Assembly: GCA_958510825.1 (NCBI GenBank)
Contig: OY294050.1
Span: 8,905,340 to 8,969,339, forward strand
Length of the DNA stretch: 64,000 nt
DNA from: Brachypterus glaber
Taxonomy: Eukaryota > Arthropoda > Insecta > Coleoptera > Kateretidae
Direction of reading: 5' to 3'
In this document: positions 40,201 to 46,135 of the stretch, piece by piece
How positions within the stretch are numbered: position 1 is the stretch's first letter
How the letters are laid out: each line of letters begins with the position of its first letter
The notes under the pieces: generated by a model
Told to the model about the DNA's origin: nothing
The model's input: the letters and a program-made list of their open reading frames with translations, nothing else
The model's database searches: none
Program-made: the position numbers and the translations under genes

Positions 40201-43200
40201 AGTTTCAGGTAAAAATGTTTGTTCGATTAACCTGTATTCACACTATTATTATAATAACTACTACAATTGTGTAATTATATTTATACTTTTTATTCAAGAT
40301 AATATTTTTGATTAAATGCTATCTTCTTCTTTAAAAAATGGAGATACGACAAAACAATATTGAAATTTTAAAATATTTTGTGGAGATACGACAATTTATT
40401 TTAGTAAAGTATATATTGATAAATGTTTGTGGGACATTAAAGTACTTAAGATATACAATTATGTAAAAATCTCAAAATGTCCGAAAATGGATACCACAAA
40501 CCAATACTGGGGGGACGATTAATTGCCGTATTATTTCTAAAAATTCAGTCATTTGTAAGAAGTGTAATGTTTTTCTTATTTGTATTGTATTTACATTTAC
40601 ATTTTGTAGATATTTGGTATAAAATGTCTGGGATTTTCGTTATATATAAACATATCCATTTCTATTTCTATGGGAAATGTGGTTACAACGGGATATGTAG
40701 GTAAAATGGGACATTGCGATTTTACAAGACGGCAAAGTCGCATTTTAATGCGAATACTATTAACTGTCGCGGTTGAGTAATGTTAAAATACTTAGGTAAG
40801 GTTAAAATTTCATCTAAAATTGGCTTTTGAAAATTTCACACATTTTAGTTGCGATAAATTTGAACTCGTTGTGTAGAGTGTAGATAAAACGGGGTTTTAG
40901 CTTAGATATATATTTTTTTGTTGGATTTTTAACATTATATTAGAAATCAGCGGTATAGTAATAATTGTCATTGTAGACCAGCGCGTTCTCAACTTTGCGC
41001 TTTAAGAGTCATAAGGCAGGATATGTGCAAGTGAGAGGCAAAATAGCCTATAGTAATTGCGATAGCTACATCAGCCAACTATTCGCGGTTTCGAAACTTT
41101 ATAAGACTAATTAAATTTTCGAAGGTCAATTAAAAATTATACAACATGATTTTTAAATAAAAAAATTCTAAATATCAAACGATAATAAAATTAGAAACAG
41201 ATAAGTCAGCTGACATGTCAACAATCAAAGATAAACAAATGATTAAAGTATAAAATGCTCTATATTTGACTTTTGTATATCCTATACTTTTTGTAGAAAT
41301 AAAAAGTATCCCGTTTTAAACGCACTTGCCCTATTTATTTAGCCGCTTTCAAAATGCTTTTGTGTTATATTGTTGTGTTTTCTTGTTATGAACTTTGAAG
41401 TGTAAAGTGTAAAATCCACTTTCTTAAAAGTGCAATTTGCACTACAAAACTTGGTTAGGGCTCGTCCATAAAACGGATCAACAGCTCGAAAGGTGCCTAG
41501 TTGCTAGCCTCATAGTAAAAGTTTTTTACTACACACCGTTTTCGAGATAATTGATTTCAAACTTGTTAAAATAGACAAATTAATAATAATAATTGATTGT
41601 TCAAAAACATCACACTTAGAATATTTTTAAAAATTGGTATCCTATTGTTTTTGAGTTTGCTAAAACCGCATCCGATTCAATGTTCAATATGACTGATTTA
41701 ATACGGTGTCGAAACAGTCATTTTGAATTTTGAATTTGTCTTTGTAACAAATTTGGGATCAATTATCTCGAAAACGAAGACGAAAAAGTCAGAATCCGTT
41801 AATAGAACCCAGGCACCATGAATTTTTTTATTTTGTGGAGCTGTGTAAATAATGTCACAAAATGTCATAAAATGTCACAAGCGGCATTAAGGTTTGCCAG
41901 ACGCTCGCATAACAAGCATAATATATAAAAATGCGATGCCGTCATTGGCTTAATGTGCCATCATGTAAGTATCTTGTGCGCATGCTTATAACCTTCGCAT
42001 AAGAGCCTGTGGATATGCCCTTACTCAAGAGTAGATCTGCAAACATATTATGTTTGACTATATTTTGGCACAAACTAGACGCCTCGCATTGTAGGCGTCG
42101 CGATGCTTTAAAATATTTTTGCCTATCAAAGGCCCAATTCTAAGCATTTTTTTTTCGAAATATTTTATGTTTTTGTGACGTCAAACCATCTTATAACCCC
42201 CCACCCCTGTCACAGACTCTCACAATTTAGAGGACCCTCTCTAAAAGTGTGCCATCATTTATGGACACGCCCTTATAAGAATTTTATAAAATACTTTTAA
42301 ATCAAAGCATAAAACTTTTAGAAATACGTGTTCGTGTACATATAAAAATCTTAGATTTTTGGAGTAGGTATAAAAAACTTATGGTTATAAACGAACGATA
42401 GAGTATTTTTGTAACATAGTTATAATGCCTTGTCTATTTAAAAACGTCTTATCTCACACTGGCAACTTTTTGGAAATAAGAGTTTATTCACATATAATCC
42501 CGAGACTTGCAAATTTTGCAAGTTAAACTACAGGTAGCTTTTTTTATTTTTTTTTGCTTAGAAAGTGTTTTACACTTAATAATTAAAGTATAAAGTCTGA
42601 GATAAAGTGCAAGTCCTAATTATTTTATATTAAAAACAAAATATTTTAAACTAACCTTTGTCTATAAACAGAAGGTTTTTTTTTGAGCTTCGGAATAATT
42701 GCTGTTAATTTAGGTTCGGAATAATTGCTGTTTTTTAGCAATAGTTAGCTTATTCCGTTTTTTTTTCTCGACAAAAATATAGTGTATTTTTTATAGATAA
42801 CCTTTTCGTTTATAAGTGTATTTTTTTTTTCAAAATTGGTATATTTCTCAATTTATCAATCAAAGTAAGGTTTTCTGAAAATTTTGAATTTGGATATTCT
42901 TGTTATGCCTGTGGATATGCCTTTACATTGGTGCAAATTTATTCCGGTATAAATTTAAATTTTAGTTACAGTGTGTAGGAAAAACGTGACCAGAATTTTT
43001 AAGAAGTGGGACAACTTCAGGTAGAGACTTCTAATAAAGAGAACGAAGGGATAAGAAGTTTTTAAGATTTTAATGTTTTTCTCCCGAACAAATAATATTT
43101 GTCAAGTACTATTATGTCTTATGAATTTTAAGGACTACCATATTAGTTACAGTCGAGGAACTAGATGCACTTTTGTGTCCAATTTTCTGTTGGACTTTTG

Positions 43201-44078
43201 TTATATTCGTGTACATTAGGTTATGGCAAAAAAAAAATATATTTTTGTAATTTTTCATATGCACCCCTTCTATGTTGATTTAATTGAAAAACTATGCTTG
43301 CATAAATTTTACGTTAGGTACTTCCACGTTTTTTGACCCCCTCCCAAATAGCGCAACTTCAAAAAATAAAAATAAAAAAGATGAACAATTTAAAAAAAAA
43401 AACTTTTTTTTTGAAGTAGCGTTATTTTGGAAAATGCAATATACCATTCACTCACAGAACACGCATAGTAAAAACGGATTCCTTGAACCAAGGACACATG
43501 TCTTTGTATATGTTCAAAGCCACATTCTCTTGTTTCAAGGCTGGCATTTTCTTGAACCAAAGTAAATGTCCTTGAATGAAGAGCGCGGGTTTTGAAATAA
43601 AAATCCGCGCTCTTTATTCAAGGACATTGACTTTGGTTCAAGAAAATGCCAGCCTTGAAACAAGAGAATATGGCTTTGAACATATCCAAAGACCCGTGTC
43701 CTTGGTTCAAGAAATCCGTTTTTTCTATGCGTGATCTATCCTGCAAAATGTCTTGAAAATCAAGACTCTCGCAAGACGAGACAAGAAGTTAATGGTCGAG
43801 ACAAGACTAGAAGAACTCTAAAGATACACCCTTACTATATACTTACTTTTTTCTATTTTTGTCATACTTTTTGCATCTTTTCGGAAACAGGAAAATAGTC
43901 TATTCGGAAAAAAACATTTTAGTTTTCCGAATTTTTTTTTTCTCACGCGTATTTTTGATTGGTAGCCCTGTGGTAATAGCTCGATGTCTATATTTGAACT
44001 AGACGAAACTACTTCTTCCTCGATCTTCACTGGTCGAGATTTACATCTTAGGCAGTACTTGAACAAGAAGGGCGCCAT
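706..44078 (-). CDS. rdgC: Serine/threonine-protein phosphatase with EF-hands (RdgC/PPEF), 14 coding exons
   Basis: PPP-family phosphatase whose fly counterpart dephosphorylates rhodopsin in photoreceptors and is tuned by Ca2+ and calmodulin. Joined exons give 691 residues, close to the size of fly RdgC and vertebrate PPEF. Order: basic N-terminus with CLRC at 9-12, IQ motif about 85-101, acidic linker about 150-175, catalytic core about 190-500 with GDLHG (241), GDFVDRG (270), GNHE (302), HGG (355), RSHEC (447), then a degenerate EF-hand (543-555, Gln at position 12) and two canonical EF loops, DKDKSGYISLDE (627) and [12 protein letters not shown] (667). All junctions are GT-AG and phases match. 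Metal and phosphate-binding motifs look intact. One oddity is SASSYY where the family usually has SASNYY. Start chosen because it is the first ATG after an in-frame TAG. Stop at 706 overlaps a possible donor, so the C-terminus could be longer. Identification is very secure. Confidence 0.95.
959..1052 (-). CDS. rdgC: rdgC coding exon 13 (start of canonical EF-hand)
   Basis: Encodes residues 601-631, [20 protein letters not shown] then [11 protein letters not shown], the entering helix and first half of a canonical EF loop whose glycine codon is split by the intron. Acceptor ttttag, donor gtaaag. Confidence 0.95.
1433..1590 (-). CDS. rdgC: rdgC coding exon 12
   Basis: Encodes residues 549-600, [20 protein letters not shown] through [12 protein letters not shown]. 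It completes the degenerate EF-hand (Gln in the last coordinating position) and the linker between EF-hands. Acceptor tttcag, donor gtaagt. Confidence 0.95.
1804..1833. repeat. (GATA)n microsatellite
   Basis: About seven and a half uninterrupted GATA units in intron 11. Confidence 0.95.
1924..2176 (-). CDS. rdgC: rdgC coding exon 11 (end of catalytic core, first EF-like loop)
   Basis: Encodes residues 464-547. It opens [20 protein letters not shown], the last PPP block, with Ser where Asn is usual. It then runs through a linker helix ([20 protein letters not shown]) to the start of a degenerate EF-hand, [10 protein letters not shown]. Acceptor ttttag, donor gtaact, phase 0 start and phase 1 end. 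Confidence 0.96.
2177..3270 (-). other. Intron 10 of rdgC
   Basis: AT-rich, with no recognisable element or open frame. Confidence 0.7.
3271..3456 (-). CDS. rdgC: rdgC coding exon 10
   Basis: Encodes residues 402-463, including [30 protein letters not shown] and [11 protein letters not shown]. These are core PPP blocks, with the RSHEC histidine as a metal ligand. Acceptor tttcag, donor gtaagt, phase 0 at both ends. Confidence 0.97.
3745..3918 (+). repeat. 87-bp tandem duplication
   Basis: Two copies (3745-3831, 3832-3918) of a unit containing ATGAAATCCTGTCATAGGAT and ending GGGTTAATTTT. They differ at a few bases. The inverted AAAATTAAC...GTTAATTTT part resembles the hairpin inside the repeat at 38097-38438. 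Confidence 0.9.
4455..4995. mobile_element. Inverted-repeat element, 'CAGGGTGATCAGTAACTGG' family
   Basis: The right end reads CCAGTTACTGATCACCCTG; the left end (from 4455) is a diverged inverted copy. It shares GGTACCCTTTGAG-type internal sequence with 46667-46930 and 58804-59712. There is no coding capacity, so it is a non-autonomous TA-type transposon. Confidence 0.75.
5240..5878. mobile_element. Non-autonomous inverted-repeat transposon, about 640 bp
   Basis: Ends CAGGGTTATTCTTTTAAA and its inverse. Inverted repeats of about 220 bp include a shared GTAAGGC-CGCCAGGGGGGC block. No transposase seen. Confidence 0.85.
6553..6817. repeat. Dispersed repeat, copy 1
   Basis: Shares segments such as TCTTATCAAAATCCTATGGG and GGAATAGGAATTCCTATT with 58160-58378 in the opposite orientation, both ending near GTTGTTACAG. 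Probably a MITE. Confidence 0.7.
6908..6955 (-). CDS. rdgC: Candidate alternative exon 9b of rdgC (exon 9-like cassette)
   Basis: A 48-nt open cassette inside intron 9 encoding [16 protein letters not shown]. It has a good acceptor (tttgtacag) and a perfect donor (gtaagt), and is phase 0-0 like exon 9. It shares YV near the start, PEN in the middle and EWKQ plus the donor with exon 9, so it looks like a diverged, shorter duplicate. Splicing exon 8 - 9b - exon 10 would read LDRGK-EYVYC...EWKQ-IFDILW. It could be a mutually exclusive exon, a cassette added after exon 9, or a dead duplicate. No transcript evidence is available. Confidence 0.5.
7688..7831. mobile_element. 144-bp MITE with TAA target duplication
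   Basis: Termini GGGAACGTTCAAGTATTACG and its inverse, flanked by TAA at 7685-7687 and 7832-7834. The 3-bp duplication fits PIF/Harbinger-type MITEs. Other copies: 29452-29603 and a half copy at 54741-54786. Confidence 0.85.
7867..9042. mobile_element. 1.18-kb long foldback element, copy 1
   Basis: Two arms of about 570 bp in opposite orientation separated by a short spacer. Ends CAGGGTGTATTTGAAATA and inverse, flanked by TA. The short open frames inside are by-products of the arms. Copy 2 is at 55382-56551 and a part at 57178-57425. Confidence 0.9.
10257..10337 (-). CDS. rdgC: rdgC coding exon 9
   Basis: Encodes residues 375-401, from [12 protein letters not shown] to [10 protein letters not shown], the variable loop just before the [10 protein letters not shown] block. 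Acceptor ttttag, donor gtaagt, phase 0-0, so it can be swapped or skipped without a frame change. A related cassette occurs at 6908-6955. A MITE begins only 17 bp beyond its acceptor. Confidence 0.95.
10338..11607 (-). other. Intron 8 of rdgC
   Basis: Holds the 374-bp MITE. The remainder (10731-11607) shows nothing recognisable. Confidence 0.7.
10357..10730. mobile_element. 374-bp MITE next to exon 9
   Basis: Short inverted ends TCAGTAGTCGGC and GCCGAGTGCTGA, with the internal block CTCGCGTCAACGCTAGAGTC. A close copy is at 31519-31935. Its left end lies 17 bp from the intron side of the exon 9 acceptor. Confidence 0.85.
11608..11757 (-). CDS. rdgC: rdgC coding exon 8 (HGG motif)
   Basis: Encodes residues 325-374, including [20 protein letters not shown] with the metal-binding His of the HGG motif, and ends [10 protein letters not shown] as in fly RdgC. 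Acceptor tttcag, donor gtaaga, phase 0 at both ends. Confidence 0.97.
11826..12035. repeat. Inverted repeat with AACCGACTT / AAGTCGGTT arms
   Basis: Arms CTTTTCGCAAAAAAAAATTA..CTAAAAAG and its inverse about 130 bp apart. A related end, GGAAGTCGGTTAAAAAATTA, recurs at 12591-12611, so a larger transposon of about 785 bp (11826-12611) is possible. Confidence 0.7.
13556..13640 (+). repeat. Shared motif TACTGTGAATA...AATGGAATGCGTA, copy 1
   Basis: About 60-70 bp also present at 57649-57716 and, inverted, at 53955-54012. It probably marks transposon ends. Confidence 0.6.
14402..14667 (-). mobile_element. tRNA-derived SINE, copy 1 (full length)
   Basis: On the minus strand: a tRNA-like head with a B box (GAGTTCGATTCTCAC), then GGCGCCGATTTGCC, a body, and a (CAAA)n tail. 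The A box (TAGTGGCTAGCG) is present but altered. It is antisense to no exon and lies in intron 7. Confidence 0.85.
14935..15043. repeat. Short foldback repeat
   Basis: Arms GTTTCATAACACGTTTTTAG and CTAAAAACGTATGTTATGAA form a stem around a GC-richer loop. MITE-like. Confidence 0.75.
16154..16285. mobile_element. Short foldback MITE, GGCCTATCC family, copy 1
   Basis: Terminal inverted repeats of the form GCCTATTCACTGGCTCGCAT / TGCAAGCCTCTGGATAGGC, with an inner palindrome around GTGCTGCCATGTATCTTG. Related copies: 36650-36790, 41885-42022, 47385-47507, 63484-63605. Confidence 0.8.
16752..16868. repeat. Foldback repeat (GGACAAAGACGATAA arms)
   Basis: Arms GGACAAAGACGATAA and TTATCGTCTTTGTCC with inner inverted CATTGGCCGG/CCGGCCAATA segments. 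Confidence 0.75.
18588..18712. repeat. Foldback repeat (GGTAGAGAAGAC arms)
   Basis: Arms CACGGTAGAGAAGAC and GTCTTCTCTACCTTG enclose a shorter inverted TATAGCC...GGCTATA pair. Confidence 0.75.
19104..19372 (-). mobile_element. tRNA-derived SINE, copy 2 (full length)
   Basis: Minus strand. The head has A box TGGTGTAGTGGTCTACCGCG and B box GAGTTCGATTCTTAC, the same body as copy 1, and a CAAA-type tail. It is the clearest copy for the tRNA relationship. Confidence 0.9.
19906..19942 (-). CDS. rdgC: rdgC coding micro-exon 7
   Basis: A 37-nt exon encoding [12 protein letters not shown] (residues 313-324), the segment that follows the GNHE motif in RdgC/PPEF. Its first base completes the Arg codon split after exon 6. 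Acceptor ttatag, donor gtaagt. Too short for ORF scanning and easily missed by gene finders. Confidence 0.95.
19943..20996 (-). other. Intron 6 of rdgC
   Basis: Contains the hairpin and 79-bp duplication at 20455-20690. 20327-20350 carries a degraded GTTCAAATATTACG end of the TAA-MITE family. Nothing else recognised. Confidence 0.6.
20455..20690. repeat. Hairpin followed by a 79-bp tandem duplication
   Basis: Arms GGGTCTGGGTGGGTATAAAT.. and ..ATTTATACCCGCGCAGACCC flank a GACTTGAGCGG/CCGCTCAAGTC stem. The right arm plus flank (20524-20602) is then repeated at 20603-20681. Confidence 0.85.
20997..21163 (-). CDS. rdgC: rdgC coding exon 6 (GDFVDRG and GNHE)
   Basis: Encodes residues 257-311, with [19 protein letters not shown] and [10 protein letters not shown], the second and third PPP signatures carrying metal ligands and the active-site Arg, Asn and His. 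Acceptor tttcag, donor gtcagt (weaker than the others), phase 0 start and two-base end. Confidence 0.97.
21205..21390 (+). mobile_element. tRNA-derived SINE, copy 3 (3' truncated)
   Basis: Plus strand, antisense to rdgC. The intact head has A box TGGTGTAGTGGTCTACCGCG and B box GAGTTCGATTCTCAC. The body stops at AAGCCGGTGG and the tail is missing. It begins 41 bp beyond the exon 6 acceptor. Confidence 0.9.
21630..22080. repeat. Tract of degenerate TTCTTGACAAG / CTTGTCAAGA units
   Basis: Dozens of imperfect copies of CAAGAATCTTGA and GACTTGTCAA in both orientations with irregular spacing. It is not a clean tandem array. The open frame across part of it is chance. Confidence 0.7.
22970..24950 (+). 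mobile_element. Tc1/mariner-superfamily element with about 610-bp inverted repeats
   Basis: Ends CAGGGTTATTCACGGAAGTG and exact inverse, flanked by TA (or TATA). The arms are about 22970-23580 and 24343-24950 and differ at only a few percent of sites, which suggests recent insertion. The centre carries a transposase frame that is cut short, so the element cannot move by itself. Confidence 0.93.
23694..24248 (+). CDS. Truncated DDE transposase (DUF4817-type HTH and first catalytic Asp)
   Basis: 184 residues. Positions about 5-60 ([19 protein letters not shown]..) look like the helix-turn-helix DUF4817 domain of insect IS630/Tc1/mariner transposases. Residues 70-115 form a second HTH ([16 protein letters not shown]). 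Near the end, [19 protein letters not shown] holds the first catalytic Asp and the strand after it, followed by HYWAHENP. The frame stops at PVLR, where a full enzyme would need roughly 150 more residues with the second Asp and the third acid. Nothing resembling that part occurs before the right arm, so the enzyme is incomplete. The ATG lies about 100 bp inside the left arm. The surviving part has no stop. Confidence 0.88.
   Translation: MEEAYSYPVILDLFAIFGENDKIISRTCRNFNTKYPDLPRMSCKKFRRIHKNFSQFGKENAVKSLTKPITNNENNEVNVLGYFYAYPHASIPAASYDLGISYSSIQRILKNHKMHNYKKQKIQALKPNDFQNRVDFCENLLINIQEKPNFLKRIIWTDEAKFSQQGIFNRRNVHYWAHENPVLR
26708..26956. repeat. Foldback repeat, about 250 bp
   Basis: Arms with ATATTTTTTGCGATAACTGG and its inverse, plus GTTTAACATTGG/CCAATGTTAACC at the ends. 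A CAGGGTTATTA end at 26601 may belong to a larger element. Confidence 0.8.
27411..27648. repeat. (GA)n / (CT)n microsatellite
   Basis: About 240 bp of nearly pure GA with few AAA or ACA interruptions. On the rdgC strand it is a long CT tract starting 71 bp after the exon 5 donor. The serine/leucine open frame over it is an artefact. Confidence 0.97.
27719..27886 (-). CDS. rdgC: rdgC coding exon 5 (catalytic GDLHG)
   Basis: Encodes residues 201-256, with the first PPP metal-binding motif GDLHG at 241-245 and the preceding KQITVC strand. Acceptor ttgcag, donor gtaagt, phase 0 at both ends. It sits between a GA microsatellite about 70 bp downstream in gene orientation and an assembly gap about 135 bp upstream. 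Confidence 0.97.
28021..28220. other. Assembly gap (200 N)
   Basis: Exactly 200 N, so the true size is probably unknown. It abuts an AT microsatellite, a likely cause of the break. Confidence 0.99.
28221..28254. repeat. (AT)n microsatellite at gap edge
   Basis: At least 17 AT units directly after the N run; the left part is hidden in the gap. Confidence 0.97.
29193..29249. repeat. Near-perfect hairpin
   Basis: CTCACGTAACGACGTAACTG and CAGTTACGTGTCGTTACGTG form a stem of about 25 bp. Confidence 0.85.
29452..29603. mobile_element. 152-bp TAA-flanked MITE, copy 2
   Basis: Same family as 7688-7831, inverted relative to it, with TAA at 29449-29451 and 29604-29606. Confidence 0.85.
29757..30586. 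mobile_element. 830-bp inverted-repeat transposon (CCGGGTGTCC ends)
   Basis: Ends CCGGGTGTCCTAGTTAACAC and inverse, about 60 bp of terminal repeat ending near TTATTGAAGCTATCG, flanked by TA. No transposase. A related right end occurs at 34850-34906 and an ACACCCGG end at 45020. Confidence 0.87.
30811..31101 (-). repeat. Dispersed repeat, copy A
   Basis: Reverse-complement match to 38097-38438 over nearly its whole length, e.g. TTATCCAATACATACAGATA. It lacks a roughly 50-bp hairpin segment present in copy B. Confidence 0.85.
31519..31935. mobile_element. MITE, second copy of the exon 9-adjacent family
   Basis: Close match to 10357-10730 in the same orientation, with a small internal insertion near 31680-31705. 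Confidence 0.85.
32320..33035. repeat. Region with many GGACGTCCAT palindromes
   Basis: At least a dozen GTCCAT/ATGGAC words including several GGACGTCCAT palindromes, concentrated at 32320-32460 and 32860-33035. The two parts look like inverted arms of one foldback element. Confidence 0.65.
33173..33324 (-). CDS. rdgC: rdgC coding exon 4 (acidic linker)
   Basis: Encodes residues 151-200: an acidic stretch ([19 protein letters not shown]) then [19 protein letters not shown], the helix leading into the phosphatase domain. Acceptor tttcag, donor gtaagt, starts with two bases and ends in phase 0. Confidence 0.95.
33325..34373 (-). other. Intron 3 of rdgC
   Basis: Contains inverted ends around 33604-33680 and 34300-34360 (AAATCAAGAAT.. 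/ ..CATTCTTGATTT with GAGAATATATTCTC palindromes), so most of the intron may be one 750-bp inserted element. Confidence 0.6.
34374..34461 (-). CDS. rdgC: rdgC coding exon 3
   Basis: Encodes residues 121-149, beginning [14 protein letters not shown], which matches the helix after the IQ region of RdgC, followed by a Ser/Pro-rich linker. Acceptor tttcag, donor gtaagt, phase 0 start and phase 1 end. Confidence 0.93.
35630..36265. repeat. Foldback element, about 635 bp
   Basis: Imperfect arms of about 240 bp, e.g. TCGGTTTCGGGAGATAATGG and CCATTATCTTCCGAAACCGA, with matching TACACATTATAAAA/TTTTATAATGTGTA nearer the ends. A CCGGGTGGGCAA end at 35360 may be its true border. Confidence 0.8.
36650..36790. 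mobile_element. GGCCTATCC-family MITE, copy 2
   Basis: CTAGCCAAAGGCTCGCGTAA left end and GTCTGTGGATAGGCCC right end, with an inner inverted GTGCCGTCATGTATCTTG core. A fragment of another copy follows at 36791-36815. Confidence 0.75.
38097..38438 (+). repeat. Dispersed repeat, copy B
   Basis: Inverse of 30811-31101 with an extra hairpin (AAAATTAACTTGC...GCAGGTTAATTTT) near its right end. Confidence 0.85.
38621..38748 (-). CDS. rdgC: rdgC coding exon 2 (IQ calmodulin-binding motif)
   Basis: Encodes residues 79-120, including [16 protein letters not shown] (an IQ motif, the calmodulin site of RdgC) and [16 protein letters not shown], close to the fly and vertebrate proteins. Acceptor tttcag, donor gtatgt. 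Starts with two bases that complete the codon split by exon 1 and ends in phase 0. Confidence 0.95.
38935..39306 (+). pseudogene. GIY-YIG endonuclease domain of a Penelope-like element (fragment)
   Basis: Reads [20 protein letters not shown] (GIY-YIG core with the PLE-type CxC insert), [48 protein letters not shown] and HLPAIWKSL. These are the ordered motifs of the C-terminal endonuclease of Penelope-like elements. The catalytic Tyr, Arg and Glu-containing blocks appear intact and there is no internal stop, but the reverse transcriptase that should precede it is absent. The nominal ATG is probably accidental. A non-functional remnant as a retroelement, though the domain itself is open. Confidence 0.88.
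39350..39386 (+). ncRNA. Hammerhead ribozyme motif in Penelope-like element
   Basis: CTGAAGA, then stem II GTCTC/GAGAC with loop TAGTAGTAA, then GAAAC and GTC. All core residues fit the hammerhead consensus (CUGANGA...GAAA...UH), apart from one unpaired U before stem II. Stem I can form from TCC/GGA and GATT/AATC in the flanks. Stem III is minimal, as reported for Penelope-like elements, which may act as dimers. Predicted cut after C39384. Confidence 0.65.
41457..42274. mobile_element. Possible AGGGC(G)TGTCCATAAA-ended element with nested MITE
   Basis: Left AGGGCTCGTCCATAAAAC and right TTTATGGACACGCCCTTA are inverted ends about 815 bp apart. The segment GTGACGTCAAACCATC..CCCCCCACCCC is typical of such repeats. 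A GGCCTATCC MITE is inserted within it. Confidence 0.6.
41885..42022. mobile_element. GGCCTATCC-family MITE, copy 3
   Basis: TTAAGGTTTGCCAGACGCTC left end and GAGCCTGTGGATATGCCCTT right end, with the inner GTGCCATCATG core. Nested in the element 41457-42274. Confidence 0.8.
43460..43733. repeat. 274-bp near-perfect palindrome
   Basis: Two arms of about 125 bp (GCATAGTAAAAACGGATTCC ... and inverse) around a GCGCGGG..CCGCGC tip. The arms differ at very few positions. The edge is 113 bp from the exon 1 donor. Confidence 0.93.
43847..44078 (-). CDS. rdgC: rdgC coding exon 1 (N-terminus)
   Basis: Encodes residues 1-77, starting [20 protein letters not shown] and ending KSMTKIEK, with one extra base (phase 1 donor, gtaagt). 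The region is basic, with a serine-rich stretch and a CLRC pair that could be palmitoylated; this is inference. An in-frame TAG lies two codons upstream of the ATG. Confidence 0.85.
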
Positions 44079-44095
44079 ATTCTAGAATCTGGAAA
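44079..44095 (-). promoter_or_regulatory. Predicted 3' splice site ahead of the start codon
   Basis: On the minus strand a T-rich run ends tttccag at 44089, followed by ten bases and the ATG. This predicts that exon 1 begins at 44088 and that at least one untranslated exon and the promoter lie at higher coordinates. I could not locate that exon. Confidence 0.55.
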
Positions 44096-44337
44096 TAAAA
44101 ACAAAAATTACATTTCTAAAATTTGTCATGATAAAAATTTGAGAATCAAGGATATGAAAAAACTCTGACAGCAATTATAATTCGATTTTTTTTAAGAACA
44201 ACCAAACTTGATTTTAGGGAAATAAAAATATATATAAATATAGCTTGTTTTGACGTTTCTATAGATATCTGAATACATGAGTATTTATTGCTGAAAATTC
44301 ACACTTCCTTATTATATATTACTTATGCCATTCAACC

Positions 44338-44475
44338 AACGATGCCCCAAGGAACATGGTAGCTGAAAAGTATCTCTCACCGCTCTTTCGCAGCAAAATT
44401 GCAGCCGTATGGGTGTAGTTTTGCTGCGAAATAGCGGTAAGAGATACTTTATAGCTAATGTATTACTTGGGGTTA
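44338..44475. mobile_element. Short MITE with CCCCAAG ends
   Basis: Arms GCCCCAAGGAACATGGTAGC..AGTATCTCTCACCGCT and inverse, with inner CGCAGCAAAA/TTTTGCTGCG. About half of a second copy is at 62003-62078. Confidence 0.8.
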
Positions 44476-45834
44476 TGAATCAAGTACAGTTTACAGCCAA
44501 TCAGCGATTATTAAATTAAAGAAATCCCTGGTAAGTACCCCAAAAAATAGCTGGTACTAAGGATTTTTTCAGTTTTTTTCATATATAACTAAGGAAATAA
44601 CTGTTCAAGCAACCCTATTACATCACAAGCTATATCTTTCATGGCTTTTTCTTACTTTAGATTATAATCTAATTATAATCTAAAAGGGCTTCAAATAACA
44701 ACTATTATTTATTAATAATAGGGTGGTTAATCAGTTCTCTTTTAGGTATAAATATAAATATAGTTGTTATTTGGAGCTCCTTTAAATAATAAGATACATG
44801 GTTGAATAAAGAATGAAATGTACTTTGATATTCTTTGATAAAAATGTGGGGGTGATATTTGAAAAACAGAAGTTGGGGGTGGTTTCAGGGGGGTTGGTAA
44901 ACAAGGTACCTTTTTTTCATATGCTAATAAAATCTTCTTTGGTTCCCATTTAATGCTATTTTTCGCAAAAAATTCTATCTTTTCAAATAACGAAGATATA
45001 GCTTCTCAAGGAACTGGTGGGACACCCGGTATATTAAATATACATGATATCAAAAATAAAAGTAAGTAAATTTGATTACCGATGTAGGACAAAAAAAAAC
45101 GGAAAGGCCGATAATCTCCAACAGGTACCTACCAAAGTCGCTCAATTTACGCGAGGCTTATATTACATTTCCATGCAGATAAAGGTTCCCAAGGGACACA
45201 TAAAATACATTTTATTCGCAACTGTATATGTAATACATACATTTCATGTATTAATAAAGTTTGGGAAGAACGTGATTTTTTGTCGCAATGTTTTCCACAC
45301 CTGGACATGACCTGTAATGAAAAATACAGACCAGTAAACTAATTGTTACTGGTCTGTAATTTTAATCATTAATGTGCGCTAGATGGCGCCACCAATTAAA
45401 ATATTATTAATAATGCTTAAAGCAAGATGGCTGAACTGCTATTGTCATGATAAACAGGAATATAATCTAATAAATTTCGTTTAAAAAACTTTAATGTACA
45501 GTTTTGTCAATGTTTTTTACTTTTGAGACTGAGAAGGATAATAAATGTTATAACCGGTGCTATCAAAAATAAATGTTTTTCGTGGTTGTTTATTTAGGTT
45601 ACGCGAGTTTGGAACTTCAATTTTATATAATTGTGCTTTTCTTGTGAAATGCAGGAAAAAATATTTGTGGTAAATATGAAAATAACTAAAAAACTAAGTA
45701 TTGTAATATTATTTTCTTCATTTGAATTCAAACATCTAGGTTTAAAAAAAAATAGCAAATGAAGTCATGGGATTTTTTAGCCGAGTTTAAACTAAACCGC
45801 GTAAAAAAATAGTCGCATAGTGATTTAAGGGATA

Positions 45835-45985
45835 CCTGTAAACAATAGTACATTAAGCACAGAGTACGCAAACCTAGTTTTCAGTACACGAGAGTGCTTA
45901 TTTTTTTACAAGGTGCAGCCGAGTAAAAAAGCACTGAAATAGGTTTGCGTCGAGGTGCGTATACTATTTTTCCTACGACCTAACA
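45835..45985. repeat. Foldback repeat (CGCAAACCTA arms)
   Basis: ATAGTACATTAAGCACAGAG..ACGCAAACCTA and inverse TAGGTTTGCGT..ATACTAT, with an inner GAGTGCTTATTTTTTTAC stem. Confidence 0.7.
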
Positions 45986-46101
45986 CCTAAACATCCAAAA
46001 AAAAGCAAAAATTGTCTTAAAAGATGCTATTTTTTTAGCTTAAACCCCCCCTCTCCTCCCATATGGTTAACATTAACTATAATTTGAATCCAACATTTTG
46101 A

Positions 46102-46135
46102 ATCATGGTGGTGTGCAACCACCATGATTCAAAAT
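46102..46135. repeat. Perfect palindrome, 15-bp stem
   Basis: TTGAATCATGGTGGT and ACCACCATGATTCAA around a 4-base loop. Confidence 0.9.

Larger units (their letters stand above)
38749..43846 (-). other. Intron 1 of rdgC
   Basis: Includes the Penelope-like element, an AGGGC(G)TGTCCAT-ended element and the 274-bp palindrome. 39480-41450 and 42280-43450 show no recognisable element. Confidence 0.65.
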
